Shown here: piece after piece, positions 1-9,076 of the stretch | Position numbering within the stretch: position 1 is the first letter of the stretch | How the letters are laid out: every line of letters begins with the position of its first letter | Assembly: GCF_014898155.1 (NCBI RefSeq) | Contig: NZ_CP062938.1 | Location: 1,240,001 to 1,304,000, forward strand | DNA length: 64,000 nt | From: Bifidobacterium eulemuris | Lineage (GTDB): Bacteria > Actinomycetota > Actinomycetes > Actinomycetales > Bifidobacteriaceae | Reading direction: 5' to 3' | The notes under the pieces: model-generated | What the model was told of the DNA's origin: nothing | The model's input: only the letters and a program-made list of their open reading frames with translations | Database searches by the model: none | Position numbers and translations under genes: made by a program

Positions 1-480
1 TTGGGACACCACATCATTAGGGATCTGGTAGATGTTGCCGTCCATCGTAGTGGCGGACTTGCGCGCGTAGTCACGGTCTTCGAAGAACTTCTTGACCGAC
101 GGAAGCTGGTCCAGATCATCGGAGAGGTCTTCGAAGTAAGGATATCCGGCCAAATCGGACTGTCCGAACAGCGCAATGCTGATGTCCGCCACCTCTCCAG
201 AAGTTAGCACGGCGGCCTTCTGCTGCTGCCACGCGTCGACTGAGACAGTGTCCCACTGGATGGTGCAGTCGCATGCCGCCTCAAGTTCTTTGAACCATTG
301 AGTCTCGGCGGGATCGATCTTTGTCAGAGAGTTTTTCGTCGACATGATGGTCACGATTGGCTTGCCACTGTCATCAACCGCGGCATCGCTGCCGCCGCAC
401 GCTGTGACGCCCACCAGCATTGCAACGGCCACACCCGCAGCAAGTATCGAATTAACCCTACGCTTCAGCGAAGTGCTCAT
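1..480 (-). CDS. Extracellular sugar-binding lipoprotein of an ABC importer (3' end outside window)
   Basis: The 160 visible residues begin with a lipoprotein signal peptide: basic MSTSLKRR, a hydrophobic stretch, then lipobox VTAC followed by GG near residues 25-30. The sequence continues as a family 1 solute-binding domain (PIVTIMSTKNSL, then IQWDTV). The start is the ATG at 480, preceded by AAAGGAAG. The protein should be anchored outside the membrane and deliver an oligosaccharide to an ABC permease presumably encoded further left. A double LacI-type operator lies 53 bases upstream of the start and matches those before the two GH43 genes, so an arabinose/xylose-containing oligosaccharide is the likely ligand. 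The substrate is inferred from context only. Confidence 0.85.
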   Translation of the reverse strand, partial: MSTSLKRRVNSILAAGVAVAMLVGVTACGGSDAAVDDSGKPIVTIMSTKNSLTKIDPAETQWFKELEAACDCTIQWDTVSVDAWQQQKAAVLTSGEVADISIALFGQSDLAGYPYFEDLSDDLDQLPSVKKFFEDRDYARKSATTMDGNIYQIPNDVVSQ

Positions 481-532
481 CGCGTTCTTCCTTTCCGGCT
501 TCAATGCCTCGCACAACGACCACCGCATCCCT

Positions 533-579
533 TTGCCGTGTCATATCGTTATGATAATCATAACGATATGACACGGCAA
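533..579. promoter_or_regulatory. Double LacI-family operator (47-bp perfect palindrome)
   Basis: A perfect palindrome around A556. It contains two 14-bp pseudo-palindromes, TCATATCGTTATGA (541-554) and its reverse complement (558-571), with centres 17 bp apart. Each has the central CG typical of LacI-family operators. It sits upstream of the solute-binding protein that starts at 480. Confidence 0.8.
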
Positions 580-587
580 GATATTTG

Positions 588-601
588 TCAAATCGTTATG
601 A
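588..601. promoter_or_regulatory. Single LacI-type operator copy
   Basis: TCAAATCGTTATGA differs at one position from the 14-mer repeated in the neighbouring double operator. It lies between that operator and the LacI gene and could assist repressor looping. Confidence 0.55.
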
Positions 602-685
602 GAAAGGTTTGATGCAATCAGGAAACGGGAAACATCCAAAGAAGGCGTAGATAACCACCTTCCACAGGATCACGGACCGCTCACC

Positions 686-1705
686 TCAGCGAGAAGACTC
701 ACGCACCAGTAACTCAAGCCTTGCCTCTTCACGGCGGGGAGGACCGTCATAGCTCCCCTCAACTCTGGACTTGAGCATATCCACGGCTTTGGCGGCCATA
801 TCCTCGATATCCACGGAAACCGTGGTCAGGCTAGGCACCATATAATTGCCAACAGAAATGCCGTCGAACGCCGAAACCTTCACCGCATCAGGCACACGAA
901 TGCCTTTGTCCGCGAAACCCCTGATCAATCCCAATGCCAAGGAATCCGCCGCGCACACGATGCCATCGTATGGCATCCCGTCCTTGAGGATTCGCCAAGC
1001 GGCCTCACGTCCGGGTTCAACGGTCCAAGCCGCGTCATACATATTCTCAACGCGATATTCCAGGCCGCCTTCGGACAAGGCAGTAGCATATCCTCTCTTA
1101 CGAAGATCCCCGCTGTTTGTTGGATCCAGCTCCGCGAGCGGCGCGTAGGCACCTCCAACATAGGCGATATTCGTGCAGCCTCGTTCGATCAGATGCTTCG
1201 TGCTCAGACGAAGCCCTTCCTCTCCGGAAATAATCACCGTGTCCAGCACCAAACGTTGTGAAAAATCATCGACAAGCACCACATGCTTGCCCATTCCCAA
1301 CCGTTTCAGTTCAGCCGAGTTCATACCGCCGGCATTGGTGATCAGTCCGTCGCACGGTTGATCGGCCAATCTACTCACAGCCTCACGCACCGTCTTGACG
1401 TTGGCTCCAGTCTGCACCACCAAAGCCTTGTATCCCGATTTCTCGATTCTCTGAACCATGGCCTCAGCCATTCGCGAATAAAAGTATGGGATGTCAAGCT
1501 CGTGCACGCCGACCTCAAGCACGCCGGTGCGCCCGTTACGGAGATTGCGGGCGGTCTGGTTCGTGGTGTAACCGAGTTTTTTTACAGCTCTCTGCACCTT
1601 TTCCATCGTGTCTTGAGACACATACTGCCCGCCACGCAAGGCATACGAAACCGTAGCCGGCGACACATCGGCTTCCTTCGCCACATCTTTAAGTGTTACC
1701 ACCAT
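686..1705 (-). CDS. LacI-family transcriptional repressor of the GH43 locus
   Basis: 339 residues. The N-terminal helix-turn-helix and hinge are clear (TLKDVAKEADVSPATVSYAL, residues 4-23, hinge to about 60), followed by a periplasmic-binding-protein-like sensor domain. The ending is family-typical (TVSVDIEDMAAKAVDMLKSR). The start at 1705 is preceded by AAGG. It lies between a GH43 gene and a binding-protein gene on the same strand. The only repeated operator-like sequence in the locus occurs before the binding protein, before the minus-strand GH43 gene and before the plus-strand GH43 gene. This is the obvious local repressor, released by a pentose-containing oligosaccharide. The ligand is inferred. 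Confidence 0.92.
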   Translation of the reverse strand: MVVTLKDVAKEADVSPATVSYALRGGQYVSQDTMEKVQRAVKKLGYTTNQTARNLRNGRTGVLEVGVHELDIPYFYSRMAEAMVQRIEKSGYKALVVQTGANVKTVREAVSRLADQPCDGLITNAGGMNSAELKRLGMGKHVVLVDDFSQRLVLDTVIISGEEGLRLSTKHLIERGCTNIAYVGGAYAPLAELDPTNSGDLRKRGYATALSEGGLEYRVENMYDAAWTVEPGREAAWRILKDGMPYDGIVCAADSLALGLIRGFADKGIRVPDAVKVSAFDGISVGNYMVPSLTTVSVDIEDMAAKAVDMLKSRVEGSYDGPPRREEARLELLVRESSR

Positions 1706-1866
1706 GTTGATGCCTTATTCCCTTGATTATCCATCAGATGCCACGTCACGCTCGCTGGCAGTGTGCCATCATCGCAGCCGAGCCCCAGCAGAGCGCCTTC
1801 TTGCACCCATTCTACGTCAGAGACATAGATATATCGGGAGGAGCTCCTTTACAAAACGCAAGGACA

Positions 1867-3027
1867 TCACTCCACGCCGATACGACCATCGTTGTCACGC
1901 AAACGGTCGTATTCGGCCTTCGTCAACGAAAGAACCCCGCCATGCTTGGTATGCGGCGCCATCACAAAGTCCGGAGTCTCAAGATATTCAAAGCCTTTGT
2001 CCGGATCGACGGCAACCATCGGCCGGTACCCGATGGAGGGAATCACATCGACATACAGATACACCTTATCGTCGCTATGGGATGCGAATAAGGCCGGACC
2101 TTCCACTCCGGAGGGATCCCTATCGGGCACATACTCTACGCCTATGTTCTCCTGGAGTACGGTCCACTCCGCGTCGTCCTCCCACCAGCGACGCGCGTCA
2201 GTGGCATCCAACCAGATACCGGGCCTCGGACCGTTGTCTTTGGTCGCACGATAGGTGCGGATCTTTCCATCGGGCAGCCTTCGCTGCAACATCGTGGTGT
2301 CGATGGTGTTATGCCCACGGTCAATGAACGTGCCCCCGAATTCAAAAGTCTCGTTGGTGAAATCGCGAGTGGCTCCCCACATCACGCGATCATACGCCGA
2401 AGCATCGGAATGGTCCGGGTCAGAGGAATCGAACAATCTGCTGGACCAGTACACAACAAACGCGCCGCGTCCGCCTACATGCCCTTGAGGATGGTAATCC
2501 GGCACCCACAGGCATTCCGGAGCCCAGGCCATACCCAACTCCTCTTTTCCGCCATCAGGGCGGCGTGACACATCAAGTTCCCAAGGCTCACTCCAGTGCA
2601 CCAGATCTTCGGATTTCCAAACAATAAGTTTGGTGCTACCATGATGGCTCCAATGCGTCCACTTGATGCTCCAATACGACTCCCAGTCCTGTTCGTCGGG
2701 GTCGCACCCCTGAAGATCTTGTTCAAGGACGATATCGTCGCCACCGAACACACGTAAATCTGTGGCGATGATATACACGGTACCCGTTTCCGGATCGCGT
2801 ACAAGATACGGGTCCCGCACACCGGTCGTGCCGAGATTAGACGTGAGAATGGGAGCACCTCCGTTCAAAGGATGCCAACGCTCCGGGTTGTCTCCTTGTG
2901 AGACGTCAAGATAGATGCGTTCGGCGTAGCCCTTGTCATCCTCCAGAAAATGAACCAGAAGATATCCATAAGGATCGGCAGGAGGCTGGGGTTGAGGAAT
3001 ATTGCAAGCGGAGACAGCGTCCGTCAT
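1867..3027 (-). CDS. Glycoside hydrolase, GH43-like five-bladed propeller
   Basis: 386 residues without a signal peptide, so cytoplasmic. Propeller features include RDPYLV (71-76), DLVHWSEP, and WAPECLW with a candidate general acid Glu171. This resembles GH43 or the related clan-F arabinosidase/xylosidase families. An upstream in-frame ATG at 3045 exists, but AGAAAGGA then lies inside its first codons; it is ideally spaced 7 bases before the ATG at 3027, which I prefer. A single LacI-type operator (3072-3085) lies 45 bases upstream. It probably trims arabinose or xylose from oligosaccharides imported by the neighbouring transporter. The exact linkage cannot be told. Confidence 0.8.
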   Translation of the reverse strand: MTDAVSACNIPQPQPPADPYGYLLVHFLEDDKGYAERIYLDVSQGDNPERWHPLNGGAPILTSNLGTTGVRDPYLVRDPETGTVYIIATDLRVFGGDDIVLEQDLQGCDPDEQDWESYWSIKWTHWSHHGSTKLIVWKSEDLVHWSEPWELDVSRRPDGGKEELGMAWAPECLWVPDYHPQGHVGGRGAFVVYWSSRLFDSSDPDHSDASAYDRVMWGATRDFTNETFEFGGTFIDRGHNTIDTTMLQRRLPDGKIRTYRATKDNGPRPGIWLDATDARRWWEDDAEWTVLQENIGVEYVPDRDPSGVEGPALFASHSDDKVYLYVDVIPSIGYRPMVAVDPDKGFEYLETPDFVMAPHTKHGGVLSLTKAEYDRLRDNDGRIGVE

Positions 3028-3071
3028 CAGAAAGTCCTTTCTCATCAGCGATAGAGCGCACGTCGATCATA

Positions 3072-3085
3072 TCATAACGATATGA
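3072..3085. promoter_or_regulatory. LacI-type operator before the minus-strand GH43 gene
   Basis: TCATAACGATATGA is an exact copy (reverse orientation) of the 14-mer found twice in each of the two double operators of this locus. Confidence 0.7.
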
Positions 3086-3161
3086 ATTCTGTGCAGCTCG
3101 CACGCCTCCCCGCCAAGCAAAAACGCACATAAGTCGCAACCAAACACGCATTCGCTTGCCC

Positions 3162-3208
3162 CATCCGTCTCATATCGTTATGATATTCATAACGATATGA
3201 GACGGATG
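3162..3208. promoter_or_regulatory. Double LacI-type operator before the plus-strand GH43 gene
   Basis: A 47-bp inverted repeat with 22-bp arms and a 3-base centre. It holds the 14-mer at 3170-3183 and its complement at 3187-3200, with the same 17-bp centre spacing as the 533-579 operator. The flanks outside the 14-mers (CATCCGTC here, TTGCCGTG there) differ in sequence yet are palindromic in each site. Confidence 0.8.
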
Positions 3209-3245
3209 TCGTGGACATCTGCGCTACACACAATAAGGAGCATCG

Positions 3246-4829
3246 ATGAAAAGGGACGTCACCATCACCAATCCCGTCCTGCAGGGAGTCTTCCCCGACC
3301 CCTCATGGATGTGGCATAACAATGAAGCTTGGCTGGTGACATCGTCTTTCGGCCAGGTGCCAGGCCTACCTATCCATACGTCCCGAGATCTATCCCATTG
3401 GCAACGTCGCTGTTCGGCGATCGACGAAGAGATGGCACGTCGATTGTTCCTTAAATATATCCGTACCGACAATCACGGCATATTCGCCCCCACCATCCGA
3501 GAATTTGGAGATGCGATCATCATCGTCAGCACTGTGATGGAAGTCATGGTGGACAAGGCGTTGGCGGATGGAGCAGATCCGGATGAGATCAACCGCTTGC
3601 GAGCAGCGAACGGAAATTTCGCCTTGGTTTCGCGCGACGATGGTCTCACTTGGGAAGGGCCACACTGGATTAAAGGAGCCGTCGGCAATGACCCGGACTT
3701 CTTCATAGACGCCGATGGCACCACATGGTGGACGGCAAGTCGCCCCTCCAGCTCACCGCGTTGGCCATTTCAATCCGATATTTGGATGCGCAAGCTCGAC
3801 ACCGAACGATGGCGTCTCGAAGGCCCTGAACGCATCATCTGGCATGGCGCGGTGGAGGGAGCTACATGGGCGGAATCGCCGCATATCTTCCTGAAGGACG
3901 GCACATACTATTTGCTGGCCGCCGAAGCGGGTACCGAACGCCGCCACGCACAGTCGGTGGCACGTTCCGATTCTCTGAACGCATGCTACTACGAGAACAA
4001 TTCACGTAATCCCATCCTCACGCACCGCACCTTAGGAGAGGGATTCCCCGTACAAAATGTCGGACACAGCGATATGCTGCGCGATGACAACGGCGACTGG
4101 TGGGGCGTGTGCCTAGGATCGCGCGTTGTGGAAGGATATAGTTTCATGGGGCGCGAACCTTTCGTCTTCCCAATAGTTTGGGAAGACGGGTGGCCAGTTT
4201 TCACGCCGGGCGACGCCTTGCTGCGACGTCGAATCATCAGGGGACAAGAAAACACCCGCCACGGGTATCAGCTGGGCGACATAGCTTCGCAAGAAGGCAA
4301 GAACGAAACCGACAGGGATCGCCATATCGAGCAGATAAATCCGAACGACTATCTGATGCTTCCCACTCAACCTCAATGGATCTGGACCCGAGTCGATGAT
4401 TTCGATTACGAAGTACTGTTCAATCCCACACTGATGCATGAGGCGCGGATTCAGCAAAACCGAGACGTGTTCGCTTCTATTACGACCGATAGCGACAGCT
4501 CGTCTGTGGTCGCTTGCATATCGAACAAAGGTACCGTTCAAGAGATCGGCCGCACTGCTTTGCATCATGATGAATGGTATTCCGTTCGACTCGTCGGGCG
4601 AAGCGTCCGTTTTGCGCAAGTCCCAGCGCCAAATTGCATCCCGAACACGGAACACCCACTCCTTGTGGGCAAAGGCGCGGCTGCCGTGGAATCCGTCGCA
4701 GCAGGAGGATGGCCTGTGATCAACGGCGGTCTGGACATTCCTGACTCGTCGTTCGCATACGCTGACGCAGCATTCCTGAGTACTGAAAGCGCTGGAGGAT
4801 ATATAGGCTGTCTTGCCGGCGTCCGGTAG
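3246..4829 (+). CDS. GH43 beta-xylosidase / alpha-L-arabinofuranosidase
   Basis: 527 residues with no signal peptide. The N-terminal propeller carries the classic GH43 triad: base Asp18 in GVFPDPSW, pKa-modulating Asp in NDPDFF (149-151) and acid Glu210 in WAESPHIF, then VGHSDM. Residues from about 340 to the end look like the beta-sandwich accessory domain that completes the active site in xylosidase-type GH43 proteins (MLPTQPQWIWTRVDDF). AAGGAG precedes the ATG. It is divergent from the other GH43 gene and controlled by the double operator at 3162-3208. It should hydrolyse xylo- or arabino-oligosaccharides in the cytoplasm; the choice between the two activities is not resolvable by eye. Confidence 0.88.
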   Translation: MKRDVTITNPVLQGVFPDPSWMWHNNEAWLVTSSFGQVPGLPIHTSRDLSHWQRRCSAIDEEMARRLFLKYIRTDNHGIFAPTIREFGDAIIIVSTVMEVMVDKALADGADPDEINRLRAANGNFALVSRDDGLTWEGPHWIKGAVGNDPDFFIDADGTTWWTASRPSSSPRWPFQSDIWMRKLDTERWRLEGPERIIWHGAVEGATWAESPHIFLKDGTYYLLAAEAGTERRHAQSVARSDSLNACYYENNSRNPILTHRTLGEGFPVQNVGHSDMLRDDNGDWWGVCLGSRVVEGYSFMGREPFVFPIVWEDGWPVFTPGDALLRRRIIRGQENTRHGYQLGDIASQEGKNETDRDRHIEQINPNDYLMLPTQPQWIWTRVDDFDYEVLFNPTLMHEARIQQNRDVFASITTDSDSSSVVACISNKGTVQEIGRTALHHDEWYSVRLVGRSVRFAQVPAPNCIPNTEHPLLVGKGAAAVESVAAGGWPVINGGLDIPDSSFAYADAAFLSTESAGGYIGCLAGVR

Positions 4830-4999
4830 CACCGCAGATTCACCGGACCATCACAGCAAAGGCCCGGCCCGGCCTGTCGATATCAGCCGCAGAATCACGG
4901 CTAATCCCTGAGAATGCGGTCCACAGATGAGAGTCCATCGCAGGACTGACGTGCCACGACCGACTGCTGCTGATCACGGATCAGCCCACATCGGCAAAA

Positions 5000-5100
5000 T
5001 GTCGAATATGGCCGACACATTGCCAATATAATCCCCAAAGTGTCGACTATACTCGACAAATTAACCTTGAACACGATATAATGTAGGGTATAGTCGACGC
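5000..5100 (+). promoter_or_regulatory. Promoter and repeated operator of the DUF4143 ATPase
   Basis: TGTCGA-N6-CCGACA at 5000-5017 and TGTCGA-N6-TCGACA at 5041-5058 are two 18-bp inverted repeats. A half-copy (TATAGTCGAC) sits at 5089-5098. The second repeat overlaps a possible -35 (TCGACA, 5053-5058), 18 bp before a perfect TATAAT at 5077-5082. The arrangement suggests autoregulation or repression by an unidentified factor. The rest of the 4830-5121 gap shows nothing else. Confidence 0.5.
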
Positions 5101-5121
5101 ATCCGAGAGATTGGGATACCC

Positions 5122-6366
5122 ATGAATACCAAATACCGTGTTCTCCGCCCCGCCTATCTCCGACAGCTGGAACCCTACATCGACACCGAACAGGTGAAAG
5201 TCCTGCAAGGCGTTCGGCGCTGCGGCAAATCGACGATCCTCGACATGCTGCGCACGACCCTGCTGGAACGCGGCATACCCCAGCGCAACATTATCCATCG
5301 TCGATTCGACGAATTCGGCCTTCCCCAGCACATCACAGCGCAGCATCTCACCGAGGATCTCACAGCCGCATTCGCCGCCAGCGACCCGGATGTCAACCGC
5401 TACGTGTTTCTGGATGAAATCCAGGAAGTCGAAGATTGGGAAACCGTGGTACGCGGATTGCACACGACCCAGGGCATCGACGTATATATCACCGGATCGA
5501 ACGCCCATTTTCTCTCCAGCGATCTTGCCACTCTGCTCGCCGGGCGCACCATCGCATTCGACATCTACCCACTGTCATTCGCCGAATACCGAGAATTCAC
5601 CGCGCAACGCGACCCCAGCCAGACGCGCTCCAACGATGAGTTGTTCGCCGATTACCTTCGATTCGGCGGTATGCCCAGCCTGTTTTCGCTACGTTCCATG
5701 GATGAGGACGGCATCACGAGAGAACTCAGCTCGATCTATAACACCGTCATTCTCAAGGACGTGGCGGAACGATTGGGAATACGCGATATCGCCCTGTTGA
5801 ACAGACTGGTCGCCTATCTGTTCTCCACCTCGGGCAACCTGTTCTCCACTCGCAAAGTCGTCGGAGCGCTGGTCAGCTCCGGACGACGCACCACTTCGGA
5901 AACGGTCGAAAGCTACATCGAAGCACTACGGCAGGCGTATATCCTGCACGAGGCGCCGCAATTCGGACTGCAGGGCAAGCAGACCCTCAATCCCTTAAGG
6001 AAGTTCTACGCCGTGGACACCGGTCTGCGCAACATGTCGACGGGGTTTTCCACCAACGATTTGGGCTTTCAGCTGGAAAATGTGGTGTACAACGAACTGT
6101 TGCGCCGCGGGTGGCGCGTTTCGGTCGGCACACTGCGCTCAGGCAAGGAGATCGACTTCATCGCCACCAAACTCGACGAGCGCGAATACATCCAAGTCAC
6201 CGAAACCATACTCGACGAGACCACCCGCAAGCGAGAACTCGCCGCGTTCCAGGAATTGCACGATGCCTTCCCGAAAACCCTGCTCACTTTGGACCGATAC
6301 CGAACCGGCATCACCGAGGACGGCATTCGCATCATCAACGTGGTGGATTGGTTGTTGGACAAGTAG
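5122..6366 (+). CDS. AAA-type ATPase with DUF4143 C-terminal domain
   Basis: 414 residues. Walker A is GVRRCGKST (30-38) and Walker B is VFLDEIQ (near 95-100), followed by sensor TGSN and the typical PLSFAEY. The second half is the restriction-nuclease-like DUF4143 domain (YAVDTGLRN, ENVVYNELLRRG, GKEIDFIA). In this fold ID-FIA carries the PD-(D/E)xK-like core. Members are common, often mobile or phase-variable genes of unknown cellular function. It stands alone between unrelated genes and has its own promoter with duplicated palindromes. A toxin-like or defence role is sometimes suspected for the family but nothing here demonstrates it. Confidence 0.88.
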   Translation: MNTKYRVLRPAYLRQLEPYIDTEQVKVLQGVRRCGKSTILDMLRTTLLERGIPQRNIIHRRFDEFGLPQHITAQHLTEDLTAAFAASDPDVNRYVFLDEIQEVEDWETVVRGLHTTQGIDVYITGSNAHFLSSDLATLLAGRTIAFDIYPLSFAEYREFTAQRDPSQTRSNDELFADYLRFGGMPSLFSLRSMDEDGITRELSSIYNTVILKDVAERLGIRDIALLNRLVAYLFSTSGNLFSTRKVVGALVSSGRRTTSETVESYIEALRQAYILHEAPQFGLQGKQTLNPLRKFYAVDTGLRNMSTGFSTNDLGFQLENVVYNELLRRGWRVSVGTLRSGKEIDFIATKLDEREYIQVTETILDETTRKRELAAFQELHDAFPKTLLTLDRYRTGITEDGIRIINVVDWLLDK

Positions 6367-6381
6367 CCGCGCGACGGGAGG

Positions 6382-7350
6382 CTACGGAATGAGGTTGCCG
6401 GCGGCGACGTAGAGATCCCACCAGTCCTGCCGGTCGAGCGTGATGTCGGCGCCGTCGAGCATCTCGCCCAGGCGGGTCAGGCTCATCGAGCCGAGCACGG
6501 CTTGGATGTTCGCGGGGTGCCGCAGAATCCACGCGGTGGCGATGGCGTTGGCGCTCACTCCATACTTGGCGGCCTTGGCGTCCAATGCGGCGTTGAGTTC
6601 GGCGAAATGCGGATTGCCGACGAACGGACCGAATTCGGTGCCCGACTGGAACGGACTCCATGCCTGGATCGTCATCCTGCGCAGGCGCGAATACGAAAGC
6701 AGTCCGTCGGAATGGTTCGCCGGAGCCATTCCTTCGGCCGTGGAGTTGACCATCATCTCGTCGCTGACCATCCGCGCGTGCATCAGACCGAACTGCAGCT
6801 GGTTCGCCTCCAGTTTCTGCCCCAGCGACGCCTGCAGCAGCTCGACCTGCCACGGACCCATATTGCTCACGCCGAAATGACGCACTTTGCCGCTGGATTG
6901 CAGAATATCGAAGGCCTCGGCCACCTCATCGGGCTCCATCAGCGTATCGGGACGGTGCAGCAGCGCGAAGTCCACATAATCGGTCCCCAACGCCTCAAGC
7001 TCGCGCTCGAGCGCCTCGACGAGATGGGCGGCCGAGAAATCATACCGCAGCGCACGCACGCCCTGCGGATCGTCGTAGTCGATGACGATGCCGAATTTGG
7101 TTTGGATGAGGATGTCCTCGCGCTTAACGCCGGCGTCACGCCACGCGCGGCCGAACGTACGGGAGCTGGCGTGGGCGGCACCGGCCGTGAATCCGTAGAT
7201 ATCCGCCGTGTCGAAGAAGTTCACCCCCAGCTCGACCGCGGCGCGTACCGTTGTGGCCGCCGCCCCCGGATCCAGCGCGTCCATACGCATCACACCCAGC
7301 GCCACCTGCGACGCATGCACTCCCGACGTTCCGATTTCGATGGTCTTCAT
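6382..7350 (-). CDS. Aldo/keto reductase
   Basis: 322 residues. It is a cytoplasmic NADPH-dependent oxidoreductase of the YdhF/Tas-like branch. The TIM-barrel family signs are VNFFDTADIYG, the active-site Lys region QTKFGIV, YVDFALLHRPD and VRHFGVSNM. The C-terminal phosphate-binding loop falls around NAIATAWILRHP. The open frame extends to 7602, but GAAGGAG sits just upstream of the ATG at 7350 (MKTIEIGTSG), which matches the family N-terminus. It is convergent with the ATPase gene and divergent from the permease. The substrate is unknown. Confidence 0.9.
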   Translation of the reverse strand: MKTIEIGTSGVHASQVALGVMRMDALDPGAAATTVRAAVELGVNFFDTADIYGFTAGAAHASSRTFGRAWRDAGVKREDILIQTKFGIVIDYDDPQGVRALRYDFSAAHLVEALERELEALGTDYVDFALLHRPDTLMEPDEVAEAFDILQSSGKVRHFGVSNMGPWQVELLQASLGQKLEANQLQFGLMHARMVSDEMMVNSTAEGMAPANHSDGLLSYSRLRRMTIQAWSPFQSGTEFGPFVGNPHFAELNAALDAKAAKYGVSANAIATAWILRHPANIQAVLGSMSLTRLGEMLDGADITLDRQDWWDLYVAAGNLIP

Positions 7351-7474
7351 TGGCGACGCTCCTTCACTGCGATTGGCTATCTCACACCATAGTCCCGTTT
7401 CCGTGATTTCCCGTGATTCGCCGTGGTTGCCGCGTGGTCCCGCCGCGTCCCGCCGCGACTTAACCTGCGCGCGA

Positions 7475-7480
7475 TATAAT
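7475..7480 (+). promoter_or_regulatory. Probable -10 element of the purine permease gene
   Basis: A TATAAT inside the small palindrome GCGATATAATCGC. It implies a leader of about 100 bases before the ATG at 7585, containing the hairpin CGGGG-ATCGTAA-CCCCG (about 7545-7562). The leader shows no recognisable riboswitch core. Confidence 0.4.
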
Positions 7481-7584
7481 CGCGTGTGTTCTGGCCGGCC
7501 ATGCCGCATCTGGCGACGCTGGCGGGGCGAGTCGCAATTCTCGCCGGGGATCGTAACCCCGCACAACCCAGGAAAGAAGAGACT

Positions 7585-8966
7585 ATGGAGAAGTTCTTCC
7601 ATCTCAAGGAGAACGGGACCACCGTGTCAACCGAAGTGTTGGCCGGCCTGACCACGTTCTTCGCCATGGCGTACATCATCGTCGTCAACCCGCAGATCCT
7701 TTCGCAAACCGGCATGCCATGGGGCGGCGTATTCCTCGCCACCATCATCGCGGCCATCATCGGCACGCTTATCATGGGCCTGTTCGCCAACGTGCCGTAC
7801 GCCAGGCCGCCGGCATGGGTCTTAACGCGTTCTTCACCTACACCGTGTGCTTCGGCCTGGGCTTCACCTGGCAGCAGACGATGTGCATGGTGTTCCTGTG
7901 CGGCGTGATCAACATCATCATCACCGTCACCAAAATCCGCAAGATGATCATCATGGCCATCCCGGAGTCGCTGCAGCAGGCCATCGGCGGCGGCATCGGC
8001 CTGTTCGTGGCATATGTCGGCATGCTCAACGTCGACCTCATCACCTTCACCCCGGACGAGGAGACCACGGCCGCGACCGGCGCCACCCCCGGTCTGGCCA
8101 CGTTCGACAATCCGGTGCTGTGGGTGTTCCTCATCGGATTGGCACTCGCCATCGCCTTCACCGTGCTCAAGGTCAGGGGCGGCATGCTGCTCGCCATCGC
8201 CATCACCACGATCGTCGGTATTCCGTTCGGCGTGACCACCTGGTCCGACTCGCAGTCCATCGCCCAGACCTTCTCCGAGCTGCCGACCACGTTCGGCGCG
8301 ATCTTCACCGCCGAGGGCTTCCCCGCGCTGTTCTCCGACGTGTCCAAACTGCCGCTGGTGATTGTGACGATCTTCGCGTTCTCCATGTCCGACACCTTCG
8401 ACACGCTCGGCACCTTCATCGGTACCGGCCGTCGCACCGGCATCTTCTCCGCCGAGGATGAGAAGGCCCTGGAGAACGGCCATGGCTTCTCCTCCAAGAT
8501 GGACAAGGCGCTGTTCGCCGATTCCGTCGCCACCTCGATCGGCGCGATCTGCGGCACCTCGAACACCACCACGTACGTGGAGTCCTCCGCAGGCATCGCC
8601 GCGGGCGGCCGCACCGGCCTGACCTCCGTGGTCGTGGCCGTCTGCTTCGCGCTGTCGGCGTTCCTCGCTCCGGTCATCTCCGCCGTTCCCTCCGCCGCGA
8701 CCGCCGGCGTGCTGGTCATCGTCGGCTGCATGATGGCGGCCTCCCTCAAGGAGGTCGACTGGGCCGATATCACCGAGGCGATTCCCGCGTTCTTCGCCGC
8801 GGTGTTCATGGCGTTCTCCTACTCCATCTCCTACGGCATCGCCGGCGGCTTCATCACCTACTGCATCGTGATGACCTGCAAGGGCAAGGCCAAGAACGTC
8901 CATCCGATCATCTGGACCGTGTCGGCGCTGTTCATCCTCGACTTCGTGCTCATGGCCGTGCTGTGA
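7585..8966 (+). pseudogene. NCS2 purine permease (AzgA-like), interrupted by a 1-base frameshift
   Basis: The reading frame from the ATG at 7585 (RBS GGAAAGAAG) encodes MEKFFHLKENGTTVSTE and continues through FANVPYA at about 7803. It then runs out of frame to a stop at 7908. The remainder, from QAAGMGLNAFF on, continues in another frame to the stop at 8966. Inserting one C at 7803 (GCC CAG instead of GCCAG) restores an uninterrupted protein of about 460 residues. It would be a 12-14 helix hypoxanthine/guanine permease with the family signature AGMGLNAFFTY and GTSNTTTYVESSAGIAAGG. Codon use downstream is normal, so the break is recent or a sequencing error. It is not a decayed gene. Confidence 0.85.
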
Positions 8967-9015
8967 CACGTAGCCGAACGCGGCGTTTCACCGCGGGAGG
9001 CTTCCAATTGATATG

Positions 9016-9050
9016 AGACCCCGTCCATACACGCATGGGCGGGGTCTTTT
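9016..9050 (+). terminator. Intrinsic terminator of the purine permease
   Basis: AGACCCCG-TCCAT pairs with ATGG-GCGGGGTCT, followed by TTTT, about 50 bases after the permease stop. Confidence 0.85.
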
Positions 9051-9076
9051 CGACCTCGCGCCGTCAGGACACGGTA

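Noticed and set aside
7480..7584. Purine riboswitch before the permease
   Set aside because: No recognisable purine-aptamer core; only a short CGGGG/CCCCG hairpin is visible.
7585..8966. Programmed frameshift in the purine permease
   Set aside because: No slippery heptamer or downstream structure; a missing base in a short C run explains it better.
7377..8969. A 530-residue minus-strand frame over the permease
   Set aside because: It is antisense to a clear permease, rich in His/Gly/Asp of the kind produced by reverse reading of GC-rich genes, and has no RBS.
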